In this document: positions 36,437-46,159 of the stretch, in pieces
How positions within the stretch are numbered: position 1 is the stretch's first letter
How the letters are laid out: each line of letters opens with the position of its first letter
The notes under the pieces: model-generated
Databases searched by the model: none
Seen by the model: the letters and a program-made list of their open reading frames with translations, nothing else
What the model was told of the DNA's origin: nothing
Assembly: GCF_003952725.1 (NCBI RefSeq)
Contig: NZ_CP032509.1
Location: forward strand, 1,202,001-1,266,000
DNA from: Georhizobium profundi
Lineage (GTDB): Bacteria > Pseudomonadota > Alphaproteobacteria > Rhizobiales > Rhizobiaceae
Direction of reading: 5' to 3'
DNA length: 64,000 nt
Made by a program: the position numbers and the translations under genes

Positions 36437-38074
36437 TCAAGCGCGCGGATAGGACTGGCTCCAGTCGATCTTTCGCCCGGAAATGCTCTTCTCTTCTGCC
36501 CAAGTCGCGATCGGCTCCCAATTGAACAGGATCGCCTTCATCAGTTCGATCGGTTCGTCGGGATTGGTCGGCATGTAGCGCGTTGCGGGGTGCCATGGCA
36601 TGCCGTCGGTTCCAAGTCGCGTTCGGCTGTGCTCAGGGCCGAACAGCAGAGTAGGTACGCCCAGGCCAGCGGAAAGCTCGGCGGTGGCCGTCCCAGCGGA
36701 GATGACGAGGTCACAGGCGCCCGCAAGCAGGGCCGCTCCGGCAAGATCGTTCATTTGGTCGATGGAGGTAAACTGCGTGACGGGAAGGCCCAATTCCTGC
36801 ATCAGCGCGACTTCATCGGCGCACTGATCGTACTGAAGACAGATGAAACCGCTTTTCCCGAGAAGCTTCAGAGCTGCGATGTGCTCGGCGCGCAGATAGT
36901 TCTTGTCCCGGTGCAGGTTGCGAAGGCTCGAGCGCCAACAAAGACCGATGACCGGCTGATCGGGTCGCGCATTCATGGCTTCGCGGACGTTGTTTTCGAC
37001 TTCCGGACTGCGCTTCAGAAACGGCTTTGCCTTCGTCTTCAAGGCCTCGACAGACGGGCGAAGGAACCGCGGAAGAGAGCCGAGCGGAGTCTCGAAATCA
37101 AATTCGGCATAGAGCGCAGAGGTGCGGTTGGCCGCCGGCACGACCGGTCGAACAGTGATGTCCGGAAAGGACGGAAGGAACAGCGGGACCAGCTTGGCCG
37201 TGCATTCGAATGTCACGTCGGCGCCGATTTCGACGAGGTCCGTAAGCAGCCCGGCGAAGCGGATCTCGTCGCCAACACCTTGCTCGCGCCAGACTAGGAT
37301 CTTCTTGCCTTCCAGCGCTTCGCCCTGCCACCGAGGAATGTCGAACAACCGGCGCTCGGATGGAAAGTCGCTGATTTTCCATCGAACATCGTAATTATCG
37401 AAGGCATCCGGCAGCTTGCCGGCTGCCATCTGGTGAAGGGAGAGGTGCCAGCGAGCCACGTCGCAGTTCGGATCGCGCGCCAGGATCGCTTCCTGGATCG
37501 CCATCGCCTTGTTGAAGTTCCCGCGATCTTCTTCGATGATTCCTGCGACCGTCTGAATCGAGGCCCAGATCTTCACGTCCGAATTGCGCCAGGCCGCGAT
37601 CAGTTCCAGCGCCTGGTCGGGATATCCGGCGGCGACGAGGCAGTCGATCCAGATATGGTCGACCGTTGCTTTCTCTTCATCGGTCGTGGCCAGTGCCCGT
37701 ATCTGGGGATAATGCTCCGCGACATAGGCATGATTGGCGGCCTTGGATGCTGCGGTAAGCCTGTTGATCAGCAGCCGGTGCGGCGGCGAGGGGAAAAGAG
37801 CGATAGCCTGATCGAAAAGGGTTTCGGCGGTTTTGTAACGCCGCTCGTGCAGTGCCTTCGTGGCTTCGGTCGTAAGCTCGACCGCCTTTTTCGTCGCCTT
37901 GCGCTCTGCCTTGGATGCCGGAGCTGCCTTGAAAGCAGACCTTGCTGCCTGGCCGTGGGTCTTCGCGGCAACCGCGGCCAGCAATGCCTGCGCGCCCTTC
38001 ATTCGGGCCGTTAGCTGGTCCTCGGCGGGCTTCAATTTGCCGCTTTGGCCAAGGGCAGGCTTGGAGTTCGCCAT
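36437..38074 (-). CDS. TPR-glycosyltransferase, candidate flagellin glycosyltransferase (FlmG-like)
   Basis: 545 residues. The first 60 are Lys/Ala-rich. Tetratricopeptide-like helices fill about 65-235 (ATKALHERRYKTAETLFDQAIALFP; ASIQTVAGIIEEDRGNFNKAMAIQEAILARDPN). A GT-B-type glycosyltransferase domain follows from about 255 (ILVWREQGVGDEIRFAGLL; later PVIGLCWRSSLRN and LVISAGTATAELSAGLGVPTLLFGPE). In Caulobacter, FlmG has this same TPR plus transferase layout and loads pseudaminic acid on flagellin. Here it is the last gene of the leftward pse run and faces the flagellin genes, so flagellin glycosylation with CMP-pseudaminic acid is the likely role. It begins 100 bases after pseI, perhaps with its own promoter. 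Function is inferred. Confidence 0.8.
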   Translation of the reverse strand: MANSKPALGQSGKLKPAEDQLTARMKGAQALLAAVAAKTHGQAARSAFKAAPASKAERKATKKAVELTTEATKALHERRYKTAETLFDQAIALFPSPPHRLLINRLTAASKAANHAYVAEHYPQIRALATTDEEKATVDHIWIDCLVAAGYPDQALELIAAWRNSDVKIWASIQTVAGIIEEDRGNFNKAMAIQEAILARDPNCDVARWHLSLHQMAAGKLPDAFDNYDVRWKISDFPSERRLFDIPRWQGEALEGKKILVWREQGVGDEIRFAGLLTDLVEIGADVTFECTAKLVPLFLPSFPDITVRPVVPAANRTSALYAEFDFETPLGSLPRFLRPSVEALKTKAKPFLKRSPEVENNVREAMNARPDQPVIGLCWRSSLRNLHRDKNYLRAEHIAALKLLGKSGFICLQYDQCADEVALMQELGLPVTQFTSIDQMNDLAGAALLAGACDLVISAGTATAELSAGLGVPTLLFGPEHSRTRLGTDGMPWHPATRYMPTNPDEPIELMKAILFNWEPIATWAEEKSISGRKIDWSQSYPRA

Positions 38075-38174
38075 TGTGCGATCCTCTGCTGGAATGGTTT
38101 CCGTCGAGGATGCCTTGTCGCAGGCCTATGTTGTGCGAGCCTTGTCGGCGCAAGCGCTGGTTCTGGTGGAAGGC

Positions 38175-39224
38175 CTAAAGGTCGTCCAGCGTCAGGCGTT
38201 CACCCTTGCCAATCGCACGCCGCGCCGGTTTCCCGAGGAGGCCAGCGAAATGGCGCGGCTCGAGGCTTGTGCCGGGGCGGCAGATCTTGAGATTGGCTCT
38301 GGAGAAGATTTCGCCCTCCTGGATGTCCTGCGACGGATAGATCGACTGGCGAAATGCCCGCGAGTTCTTCTCGTTCTCGGTGCCGCCGTAATGAACCGTG
38401 CCGCGCGAAAGCCAAGCGCGCCGGGTCTCCTCCTTGAGAAGCTTCATTTCCCATGGCTCGAGCGAGAAGGCGGAATCGACGCCCCCTTCCGCACGAGACA
38501 GTGTGAAATGCTTTTCGATCACCGTGGCTCCATGCACGACGGCGGCGACGGCGACGCCGGTGCCGGCCGTATGATCCGACAGGCCGACCTGCACGCCGAA
38601 GCGGCGGGCCATGTCCGGTATGGTCATCAGATTGGCGTCGGAGGCATCGGCGGGGTACTGGCTCGTGCATTTCAACAGGACAATGTCGTTCGCGCCTGCG
38701 CTGCGTGCCGTGGTAACGGCTTCCTCGATCTCGTCGATCGTTCCCATGCCGGTCGACATGATCAGCGGCTTGCCGGTGGCCGCGGCCTTGGCGATCAGCG
38801 GCAGGTGAGTGAGCTCGAAGCTCGCGATCTTGAACATCGGTACGCCGAGACTGTCCAGAAAGTCGACGGCTGTTTCATCGAACGGCGTGGAGAAGGCCAT
38901 GACGCCATGCTCTGCGGCCGCGGCAAAGAGATCGGCATGCCATTCCCACGGCGTATGGGCTTCCTGATAGAGATCGTGCAGCCTGCGCCCATTCCAGAGG
39001 CTCTTGTCGTCGCGGATGACGAAATCGTCCAGATCGCTGTCCAGGGTCAGGGTATCGGCCGTGTAGGTCTGAAATTTCAGACAATCGACGCCGCACTGAG
39101 CCGCCGCGCGCACGATTTCCAGCGCACGCTCCTTCGACCCGTTATGATTGCCGGACATTTCGGCGATGATAAACGGCTCGGCGTCCTGGCCGATCAGGCG
39201 ATCTGCAATCTTGATGCTGGACAT
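38175..39224 (-). CDS. pseI: Pseudaminic acid synthase PseI
   Basis: 349 residues. PseI condenses 2,4-diacetamido-2,4,6-trideoxy-L-altrose with phosphoenolpyruvate to pseudaminic acid. A NeuB-type TIM barrel (IIAEMSGNHNGSKERALEIVRAAAQCGVDCLKFQTYT, KIASFELTHLPLI, GLSDHTAG, VIEKHFTLSRAEGGVDSAFSLEP) is followed by a C-terminal SAF/antifreeze-like domain. The MSGNHNG start and the DSAFSLEP stretch fit PseI better than the sialic or legionaminic synthases. It lies 35 bases after pseH. Confidence 0.92.
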   Translation of the reverse strand: MSSIKIADRLIGQDAEPFIIAEMSGNHNGSKERALEIVRAAAQCGVDCLKFQTYTADTLTLDSDLDDFVIRDDKSLWNGRRLHDLYQEAHTPWEWHADLFAAAAEHGVMAFSTPFDETAVDFLDSLGVPMFKIASFELTHLPLIAKAAATGKPLIMSTGMGTIDEIEEAVTTARSAGANDIVLLKCTSQYPADASDANLMTIPDMARRFGVQVGLSDHTAGTGVAVAAVVHGATVIEKHFTLSRAEGGVDSAFSLEPWEMKLLKEETRRAWLSRGTVHYGGTENEKNSRAFRQSIYPSQDIQEGEIFSRANLKICRPGTSLEPRHFAGLLGKPARRAIGKGERLTLDDL

Positions 39225-39259
39225 TAGAACCTCGTGCGCAAGACAGGAGAGAACGCCGT

Positions 39260-39817
39260 CTAGCGCGGTGCGGTCGCGCGAAGCTTACCACTCGCTGCCG
39301 GGCGCATGCTTTTCCACTCGTGGTGAAGGATGGCGAGACGCACGACGTCGACGAATGCTTCTTCCCGCCGATGGTGTTGGCGGAAGATGCCTTCGATTGA
39401 GAAACCGAATTTCTGGTGAAGCTTTATCACCGGCTCGTTGAACGCCAGGACTTCGCAGCTGAGTTTGTGGAGGCCCAACTGCTCGAACGCAAAATCAAGC
39501 GCAGCAAACTCCATCCGCGATCCCGTTCCGCGTGGCGCATCGGTCGCCGCATAGAACGCCCAGACGGCGTTCCGGTCGCTTTGCGACACCTGTGAAAACG
39601 AGACTACCCCCAGCGGTCGTCCACTCATCTCGAAGATGAGATCATGCCGATCTCTGGTGTCGCGCATCCTCCGCCACCAAGCCCGGTGTTCCTCGGCGCT
39701 GATCTCATGGCTGGTATACATGTTCCTGCGTACGGTAGGCGCATTGCGCCACACCAGCACTTGGTCGAGATCATCGTCCGACATAGCCCTGAGGGTCCCC
39801 GGTCCGTCTTCCGTCAT
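39260..39817 (-). CDS. pseH: N-acetyltransferase PseH
   Basis: About 185 residues from the ATG at 39815-39817. A GNAT fold is visible: LRAMSDDDLDQVLVWRNAPTVRRNMYTSHEISAEEHRAWW, the acetyl-CoA loop region APRGTGSRMEFAALDFAF, and LHKLSCEVLAFNEPVIKLHQKFGFSIEGIFRQHH. PseH acetylates the 4-amino group of UDP-4-amino-4,6-dideoxy-N-acetyl-beta-L-altrosamine. The start was placed at the 4-base overlap with pseG; the longer upstream open frame lies inside pseG. Confidence 0.88.
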   Translation of the reverse strand: MTEDGPGTLRAMSDDDLDQVLVWRNAPTVRRNMYTSHEISAEEHRAWWRRMRDTRDRHDLIFEMSGRPLGVVSFSQVSQSDRNAVWAFYAATDAPRGTGSRMEFAALDFAFEQLGLHKLSCEVLAFNEPVIKLHQKFGFSIEGIFRQHHRREEAFVDVVRLAILHHEWKSMRPAASGKLRATAPR

Positions 39818-40971
39818 GGGGCATCTTCCAGCAGTGGGTGGGACACATTTGCAAGGACTGCGTCGACCACCCGTGCGGCGCCGTTTCCGTCGGTCACTTC
39901 GCGTGCCGCGAGGCTGATCGGGTGCGTGGCAGCAGGCTTCAGCAGCGGGCCTACCTTGGTTTCGGCCCATCGGTGTGGGTCGTTTTGCGGCTCGTAGGCC
40001 CCACCATCGACAGATGCCCCGCTCAGCGAAAGCGCTTGCGCCGCTTCTTTCTGGTTTTCGGCCAGGATCAGGTTGATCGCAGGCACGCCCAGGCAGCATC
40101 GTTCCCACGATGAGCTACCGGCCGCCCCGATGACGAGATCCATACGGCTGAGCAATGCCGCCATGTCGGAGACATTGTGATGGAGGGTGACGCTTCGACC
40201 GCATTGCCCCGCAAATTGCCTCAAAGCATCCTGATGGGGATAGGCAGGGCCGGTTACGACATGCAGGTCCACTTCTGGCGGCAATTGCAGTTCGCAAAGT
40301 CCGCTCAGCACCCAGCCTGTGCAGTCCGCGCTGTCGGCGCCGCCCATGAAGATGAGAATCGTCTGAATGCCCGCGCCCGCCGCAAAAGCGTCGTCGCGCC
40401 GTTGAAGCGATGCGCGACGCTCGGCTGCGAAATCGGGCCGCAGAAGCGCGTGACTAGGTCCCGTCAGAACGCGACACTGGGCTGGTACAAGATGGGCGTA
40501 GTCGTTGGCAGATTTGCCGAGCGTGGCATCGAGCACAATATCGCAATCGTGGGACCTCGAGAGATCGTCGAACGCCAGAATGAGAGGCGGCTGGCCCGTA
40601 GACGAGCGCAGGGCGCGCTCCCATGCGATGCCGAGCGCGTAATGATCCACCACGATGATCTGTGGTTGGAGTGTTTTCATGTGACCGCCAAGCGCTTCGG
40701 CATCATGCTCTTCGGTGGTCCCAAGCCAGGTGCCGTATGGTGTCGGGCCCGGCGGCGGTCCGTCTTCCGGCAGCATGACCAGTGGATGGCCTGCTTCAGC
40801 GAGCTTCTTTTTCACATCCTCGATCATGAAGCGGGCGACAAAGACGCATTCAAAGCCCTGATCGGTGAGCGCATTGGCCAGCGTCAGGCACCGCATGACA
40901 TGTCCGAGCCCGATAACAGGCGATGCATCGACGCGTATCGCAACCGCGCGACAGCGTTGGTGGCCACTCAT
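39814..40971 (-). CDS. pseG: UDP-sugar hydrolase PseG
   Basis: About 385 residues from the ATG at 40969-40971. PseG removes UDP from UDP-2,4-diacetamido-2,4,6-trideoxy-L-altrose. The start motif RVDASPVIGLGHVMRCLTLANAL contains the catalytic-region His (H24) in GLGHVMRCL, and the MurG-like second half has ILIFMGGADSADCTG and DLVIGAAGSSSWERCCLGVPAINLILAENQ. It overlaps pseF and pseH by 4 bases each. Confidence 0.9.
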   Translation of the reverse strand: MSGHQRCRAVAIRVDASPVIGLGHVMRCLTLANALTDQGFECVFVARFMIEDVKKKLAEAGHPLVMLPEDGPPPGPTPYGTWLGTTEEHDAEALGGHMKTLQPQIIVVDHYALGIAWERALRSSTGQPPLILAFDDLSRSHDCDIVLDATLGKSANDYAHLVPAQCRVLTGPSHALLRPDFAAERRASLQRRDDAFAAGAGIQTILIFMGGADSADCTGWVLSGLCELQLPPEVDLHVVTGPAYPHQDALRQFAGQCGRSVTLHHNVSDMAALLSRMDLVIGAAGSSSWERCCLGVPAINLILAENQKEAAQALSLSGASVDGGAYEPQNDPHRWAETKVGPLLKPAATHPISLAAREVTDGNGAARVVDAVLANVSHPLLEDAP

Positions 40972-41663
40972 GATGCCTGTCCGGCGGAGCGGAGACGATA
41001 GAGCTCCTCGGCCATCTTCCAATCTTCGGGCGTGTCGATGTCGACCACGCGCGACCGTTCGACATGATAGAGCGCGGCATTCGGGCCGAGCACGGGGCGG
41101 TTCGCGCGCACTGCGCCGGGGCGGCACCAATAGAATTGACCCGCATCGTGGTATGCGGGTTCGAGATCCTGGGACCGCGTCGACGCCAGCTCGGGATTGA
41201 ACATTTCCGGCCGACCATTGCGGAGCCGCAGGGCGCGTTGGATCGGGTAGGCATACTCGGTTGCAGCGAAGACGTAGGAGGAATTGCCTCCTTCAAGCAA
41301 ACCGAAGGCAGTATCCAAATCGTGAGCCGTGACGAAGGGTGCCGTCGCGTAGAGGCAGCAAACCGCATCTACCGCCACGCCTTCCGCTTCGACACGATCG
41401 ATCGCATCGGCGATGACGGCAAGCGTCGTGGCGTGATCGTCGGATAGCTTCGGCGTGCGCATGAACGGAACGTCAGCCCCGGCAGCACGGGCGACCGCAG
41501 CGATCTCTTCATCGTCGGTCGAGACGATGACGCGATCGATGGTCCTCGCAGCAAGCGCAGCCTCGATGGAGTAGGCGATGATCGGCCTGCCGAAGAACAG
41601 TCTGATGTTCTTGCGCGGGATGCGTTTCGAGCCGCCGCGGGCGGGTATGAGCCCCAGTCTCAC
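40968..41663 (-). CDS. pseF: Pseudaminic acid cytidylyltransferase PseF
   Basis: 231 residues. It activates pseudaminic acid with CTP to CMP-pseudaminic acid. The nucleotide-binding start LIPARGGSKRIPRKNIRLFFGRPIIAYSIEAAL is the CMP-sugar synthetase signature, and the PseF-like body has FAATEYAYPIQRALRL and YHDAGQFYWCRPGAV. It overlaps pseC and pseG by 4 bases each. Confidence 0.93.
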   Translation of the reverse strand: MRLGLIPARGGSKRIPRKNIRLFFGRPIIAYSIEAALAARTIDRVIVSTDDEEIAAVARAAGADVPFMRTPKLSDDHATTLAVIADAIDRVEAEGVAVDAVCCLYATAPFVTAHDLDTAFGLLEGGNSSYVFAATEYAYPIQRALRLRNGRPEMFNPELASTRSQDLEPAYHDAGQFYWCRPGAVRANRPVLGPNAALYHVERSRVVDIDTPEDWKMAEELYRLRSAGQAS

Positions 41664-42823
41664 TGCAAGACATCCTTTAGGGCTACGACAACCTGTTCCT
41701 GCTGAGACTCTGTCATCCCATGAAAGATCGGGATGGAGACGGCTCGCGCGTAATAGGCCTCGGCATTCGGGCAGTGGCCGGGCTTGAAACCAAGCGTTCG
41801 GTAATAGGGCTGCCGATAGATCGGTATGTAATGAAGGTTCACGCCGATATCGCGCTGGCGCAGGCTTTCGAAGACCTGCCGGTGCGAGAGGGCGATTTCG
41901 TCCAGCCGCAACTGTATGATGTAAAGATGGAGGCTGGACAGGCTGTCGGCGCTGCGTTGCGGCAAATCGATGGGAAGCGCGGCCAGCTCCGCATCATAGC
42001 GGTCGGCCAGCCGGTGCCTGTGGCTGACGAAATCGTTCAGCCGGGCAAGCTGCGACAGACCGAGAGCGGCTTGCATTTCGGTCATCCGGTAGTTGAAGCC
42101 GAGATCGATCTGCTCGTAGTACCACGGCCCCTCCGATGGGCCGGACATGTCGTTCTCGTCACGCGTAATTCCGTGTGACCGGAGCCGGAGCAACGCCTTG
42201 CCGAGGTCCGGGTCCTGGGTGACGCAACAGCCGCCTTCACCCGTGGTGATGATCTTGACCGGATGGAACGAGAAGACGGCGATGTCGGAATGGGTGCAGG
42301 CGCCAACCAGATCGCCGCCGTCGCGCGCGCCGATGGCGTGGCTCGCATCTTCGATGACCTTGAACCCGTAGCGGAGCGCAAGGGCACCAATTGCGGACAT
42401 GTCGCAGGGCAGCCCACACAGATGAACCGGGATCACAACTTTCGGCAGGCGGCCGGCCGCCTCTGCCTTGCGCAGCTTCTCCTCCAGCACATCGACGCTC
42501 ATGTTTAGCGTCACCGGATCGATGTCGACGAAATCGACCTCCGCGCCGCAGTAGAGTGCACAATTGGCCGAGGCGACGAACGAGATCGGAGACGTCCAGA
42601 CGAGGTCGCCAGGCCCTACGCCGAGCGCGAGACACGCGATGTGCAAGGCAGCCGTCGCTGAGTTGACCGCCACGCAGTGAGGGGCACCGACCGTTTCGCC
42701 GAGCGCGCGCTCGAAGGCATCGACGACCGGACCTTGCGTCAGATGATCGGAGCGCAGGACATCCAGAACGGCGGCGATATCGGCATCGTCGATGGATTGG
42801 CGACCATAGGGGACGAAGGGCAA
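41660..42823 (-). CDS. pseC: Aminotransferase PseC
   Basis: 387 residues. This PLP-dependent DegT/DnrJ-type enzyme transfers an amino group from glutamate to the 4-keto sugar made by PseB. The PLP lysine is K190 in IAVFSFHPVKIITTGEGG; other features are NSATAALHIACLALGVGPGD and VIEDASHAIGA. It is the first gene of the leftward operon pseC-F-G-H-I, with pseB divergent, so the 238 bases between them hold both promoters. Confidence 0.93.
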   Translation of the reverse strand: MPFVPYGRQSIDDADIAAVLDVLRSDHLTQGPVVDAFERALGETVGAPHCVAVNSATAALHIACLALGVGPGDLVWTSPISFVASANCALYCGAEVDFVDIDPVTLNMSVDVLEEKLRKAEAAGRLPKVVIPVHLCGLPCDMSAIGALALRYGFKVIEDASHAIGARDGGDLVGACTHSDIAVFSFHPVKIITTGEGGCCVTQDPDLGKALLRLRSHGITRDENDMSGPSEGPWYYEQIDLGFNYRMTEMQAALGLSQLARLNDFVSHRHRLADRYDAELAALPIDLPQRSADSLSSLHLYIIQLRLDEIALSHRQVFESLRQRDIGVNLHYIPIYRQPYYRTLGFKPGHCPNAEAYYARAVSIPIFHGMTESQQEQVVVALKDVLQ

Positions 42824-44057
<1,234 letters not shown>

Positions 44058-44066
44058 CAGGCCTGC

Positions 44067-44098
44067 GGAGAGGTGAGCGCAACTGATCTCACCTCTCC
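44067..44098 (+). terminator. Hairpin after pseB, terminator-like
   Basis: GGAGAGGTGAG at 44067-44077 and CTCACCTCTCC at 44088-44098 form a perfect 11-base stem around a 10-base loop, nine bases after the pseB stop. There is no clear run of T, so it may stop transcription poorly by itself. It separates pseB from the flagellar operon that follows. Confidence 0.6.
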
Positions 44099-44110
44099 CC
44101 TTCAACCACC

Positions 44111-44133
44111 CTCACGCAAGCTTCGCCTCCTAG
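44111..44133 (+). promoter_or_regulatory. Flagellar-type upstream element (fliH/motB copy)
   Basis: CTCACGCAAG at 44111-44120, nine bases, then CTAG at 44130-44133, 74 bases before the ATG at 44208. The first 16 bases are identical to the copy before flhA at 55837-55852. Confidence 0.6.
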
Positions 44134-44207
44134 AACAGACCCGAATGGCATACATGGCGGAGTGTGTGTCCGGCTGATTGCGTGTCTGCTCGGGCTGGTT
44201 CGAATTG

Positions 44208-44846
44208 ATGGTTTCCATTGCTGATTATCTGCGCGATTTTGGTGCGCCGGACGAGGTTCGCGGCGTGCACGCAACCCGTCTGCGTCATGTCGAGCCGCAG
44301 CCGGTCAGCATCGATATCGCGCCGGCCGTTCCCGATCGGGACTTCGAGGCGGAACTGACAGCCGCTTTCGCGCGCGGCGAGCAGGCGGCGGCCGCCCGTG
44401 CGGAGGCGGAGCTTACGGCTGCACTCGAGGCCGAACGCGCGCGGCATCGCGAGGAAATGGACAGCGTCCGCACGTCCTACGAGCAGGATTACGCGACGAT
44501 GATCGCGTCCAAGCTCGATGGCATCGCGGGCAATCTTAGCGATACGATCGGTGAGCAGGTCAGTGATGTGCTGGCGCCGTTCCTCGACTCCATCATCCGC
44601 CGCCGCGTCGTCGACGAACTGGCCCGCGCCATCCAGGCCGCGATCGCCAATGGGCCGGAAGCGAGCGTCTCGGTCTCTGGGCCGAAAGGCCTTCAAGAAC
44701 AGCTGGCGCGCCACTTCGACGATGCAGGCGTCGCCTTCGCCTTCGAAGAAAGCGACGACATGGACATTATCGTGAATTTCGATGGCACGGTCTTCGCGAC
44801 GCGGCTCGCGGACTGGTCTGAAGCCTTGAAGGAGGCCGTAGCGTGA
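44208..44846 (+). CDS. fliH: FliH-like export ATPase regulator
   Basis: About 212 residues from the ATG at 44208. A long charged/Ala-rich helix (DFEAELTAAFARGEQAAAARAEAELTAALEAERARHREEMDSVRTSYEQDY) is followed by a globular end (ILRRRVVDELARA-like helices, SVSGPKGLQEQLARHF, DDMDIIVNFDGTVFATRLADWSEALKEAV). This matches the FliH/YscL layout: an ATPase-binding stalk with a C-terminal domain that binds FliI. FliH proteins hold and regulate FliI; no other fliH is visible although fliI, fliN and flhA are. The start overlaps no gene; its end overlaps motB by 4 bases. The name is an inference. Confidence 0.75.
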   Translation: MVSIADYLRDFGAPDEVRGVHATRLRHVEPQPVSIDIAPAVPDRDFEAELTAAFARGEQAAAARAEAELTAALEAERARHREEMDSVRTSYEQDYATMIASKLDGIAGNLSDTIGEQVSDVLAPFLDSIIRRRVVDELARAIQAAIANGPEASVSVSGPKGLQEQLARHFDDAGVAFAFEESDDMDIIVNFDGTVFATRLADWSEALKEAVA

Positions 44847-46159
44847 GCGGAGACAGCAATCGGCCTGAAATCGAGCGGGAAATCGTTATCGTCCGACGGG
44901 GCGGGCATGGCGAGGAAGAAGGGCATCACGGCGGTGTCTGGAAGATCGCCTATGCCGACTTCATGACAGCATTGATGGCGTTCTTTCTGGTCATGTGGCT
45001 CGTCAATGCAGCCAATGAGGAAACAAAGGCGGCGGTTGCGAGCTACTTCAACCCGATCCAGCTTATGGATGAAAAGCCGGCCGATCGCAGCATCCAGGAT
45101 GAAGGACAGGCCTCCGAAGGCGAGACCAACCGACCTGCTGCCGATACGCAGGGCGAAGGGACGACGGACGGTGCCAGCATCGAGCAGGGCTCCGACCGCA
45201 ACGCGACGGCCGGCGAGAAAACGGAGTATTCCGAATCGGATTATTTTGAAAATCCCTATGCCGTCCTGGCGGAAATCGCCCGTGAAACGGGGCAGCAGGC
45301 CAATATTTCCGACGCGGGCGAGGGTGGAGCGCAGACGTCAGGACCTGCGACCGGCGCGTCCGGTGGCGAGGCCTATCGCGATCCCTTCGATCCGGATTTC
45401 TGGTCGCAGCAGTCGCTGAGCGAAATCAGCCTCGATCCTGCCAATGAGGAGACGGCGCTTGTGACGCCTCAGGCCATCTCCGATGATGCCGCGCTGATCG
45501 AAGAAGCCCTTTCGCCGGCCGCAGATACTGTCGATCCGGCTGCGGGAGAGGATATTGTGATCGCGCCGGCTGCGGCTCCGGAGCCGGCAGCGGCGCAAAG
45601 TCCAGCCGAGGCGGCGCCAACTTCTGAAACGCCTCCCGCTGAAATGGCAGCAGTGACTCCTGAGGCTGATACCAACGCGCAGTTGGATGCAGCGCAGGAA
45701 CTGCGTACTGAGATCCAGCAGCAGATCGCCGGCGTCGGCGGCAAGCTGGCGGAGGGTCTTGAGGTGACGCCGGCCGAGGGCGGGCTTCTGATCAGCCTGA
45801 CCGACCAGGTCGATGTCACCATGTTCGCCAGCGGTTCTCCGGTTCCGCAGCGCGAGCTGGTGCTGGCCATGGAGCGCATCGGCGCGTTGCTTGCGGAACG
45901 TGACGGCCAGATCGTTATCCGCGGCCATACGGACGCGCATCCCTTCCGCGGCGAAGGCAACGACAATTGGCGCCTTTCGACAGCGCGCGCGCACAGCGCC
46001 TTCTACATGCTCGTGCGTGGCGGCCTGGAGGAAGATCGCATCGTGCAGGTGTCGGGCTTTGCCGATCGCCGGCCGAAGCTGCCTGATGATCCCTTCGCCG
46101 ATGCCAACCGGCGCATCGAAATACTCGTGCAGGCCGATGCCAGCGAGATCCTCCCATGA
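44843..46159 (+). CDS. motB: Flagellar stator protein MotB
   Basis: 438 residues, long compared with about 300 in enterics. The membrane segment with the proton-carrying Asp is VWKIAYADFMTALMAFFLVMWLV (D39). A plug and an acidic, Pro/Ala-rich linker (about 75-285) follow, then an OmpA-like peptidoglycan-binding domain (IVIRGHTDAHPFRGEGNDNWRLSTARAHSAFYMLV, then VQVSGFADRRP). The GTG start at 44843 overlaps the preceding stop. The extended periplasmic linker is typical of rhizobial MotB, which works with MotC. Confidence 0.96.
   Translation: MSGDSNRPEIEREIVIVRRGGHGEEEGHHGGVWKIAYADFMTALMAFFLVMWLVNAANEETKAAVASYFNPIQLMDEKPADRSIQDEGQASEGETNRPAADTQGEGTTDGASIEQGSDRNATAGEKTEYSESDYFENPYAVLAEIARETGQQANISDAGEGGAQTSGPATGASGGEAYRDPFDPDFWSQQSLSEISLDPANEETALVTPQAISDDAALIEEALSPAADTVDPAAGEDIVIAPAAAPEPAAAQSPAEAAPTSETPPAEMAAVTPEADTNAQLDAAQELRTEIQQQIAGVGGKLAEGLEVTPAEGGLLISLTDQVDVTMFASGSPVPQRELVLAMERIGALLAERDGQIVIRGHTDAHPFRGEGNDNWRLSTARAHSAFYMLVRGGLEEDRIVQVSGFADRRPKLPDDPFADANRRIEILVQADASEILP

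Noticed and set aside
38175..39224. NeuB-type sialic or legionaminic acid synthase
   Set aside because: The neighbours are PseB/C/F/G/H, and no UDP-GlcNAc 2-epimerase (NeuC) or legionaminic-type genes are present.
39260..40108. Longer N terminus for PseH (start near 40108)
   Set aside because: The extra 97 residues fall inside pseG and are Arg/Pro-rich; the ATG at 39817 gives the usual PseH length and a 4-base overlap.
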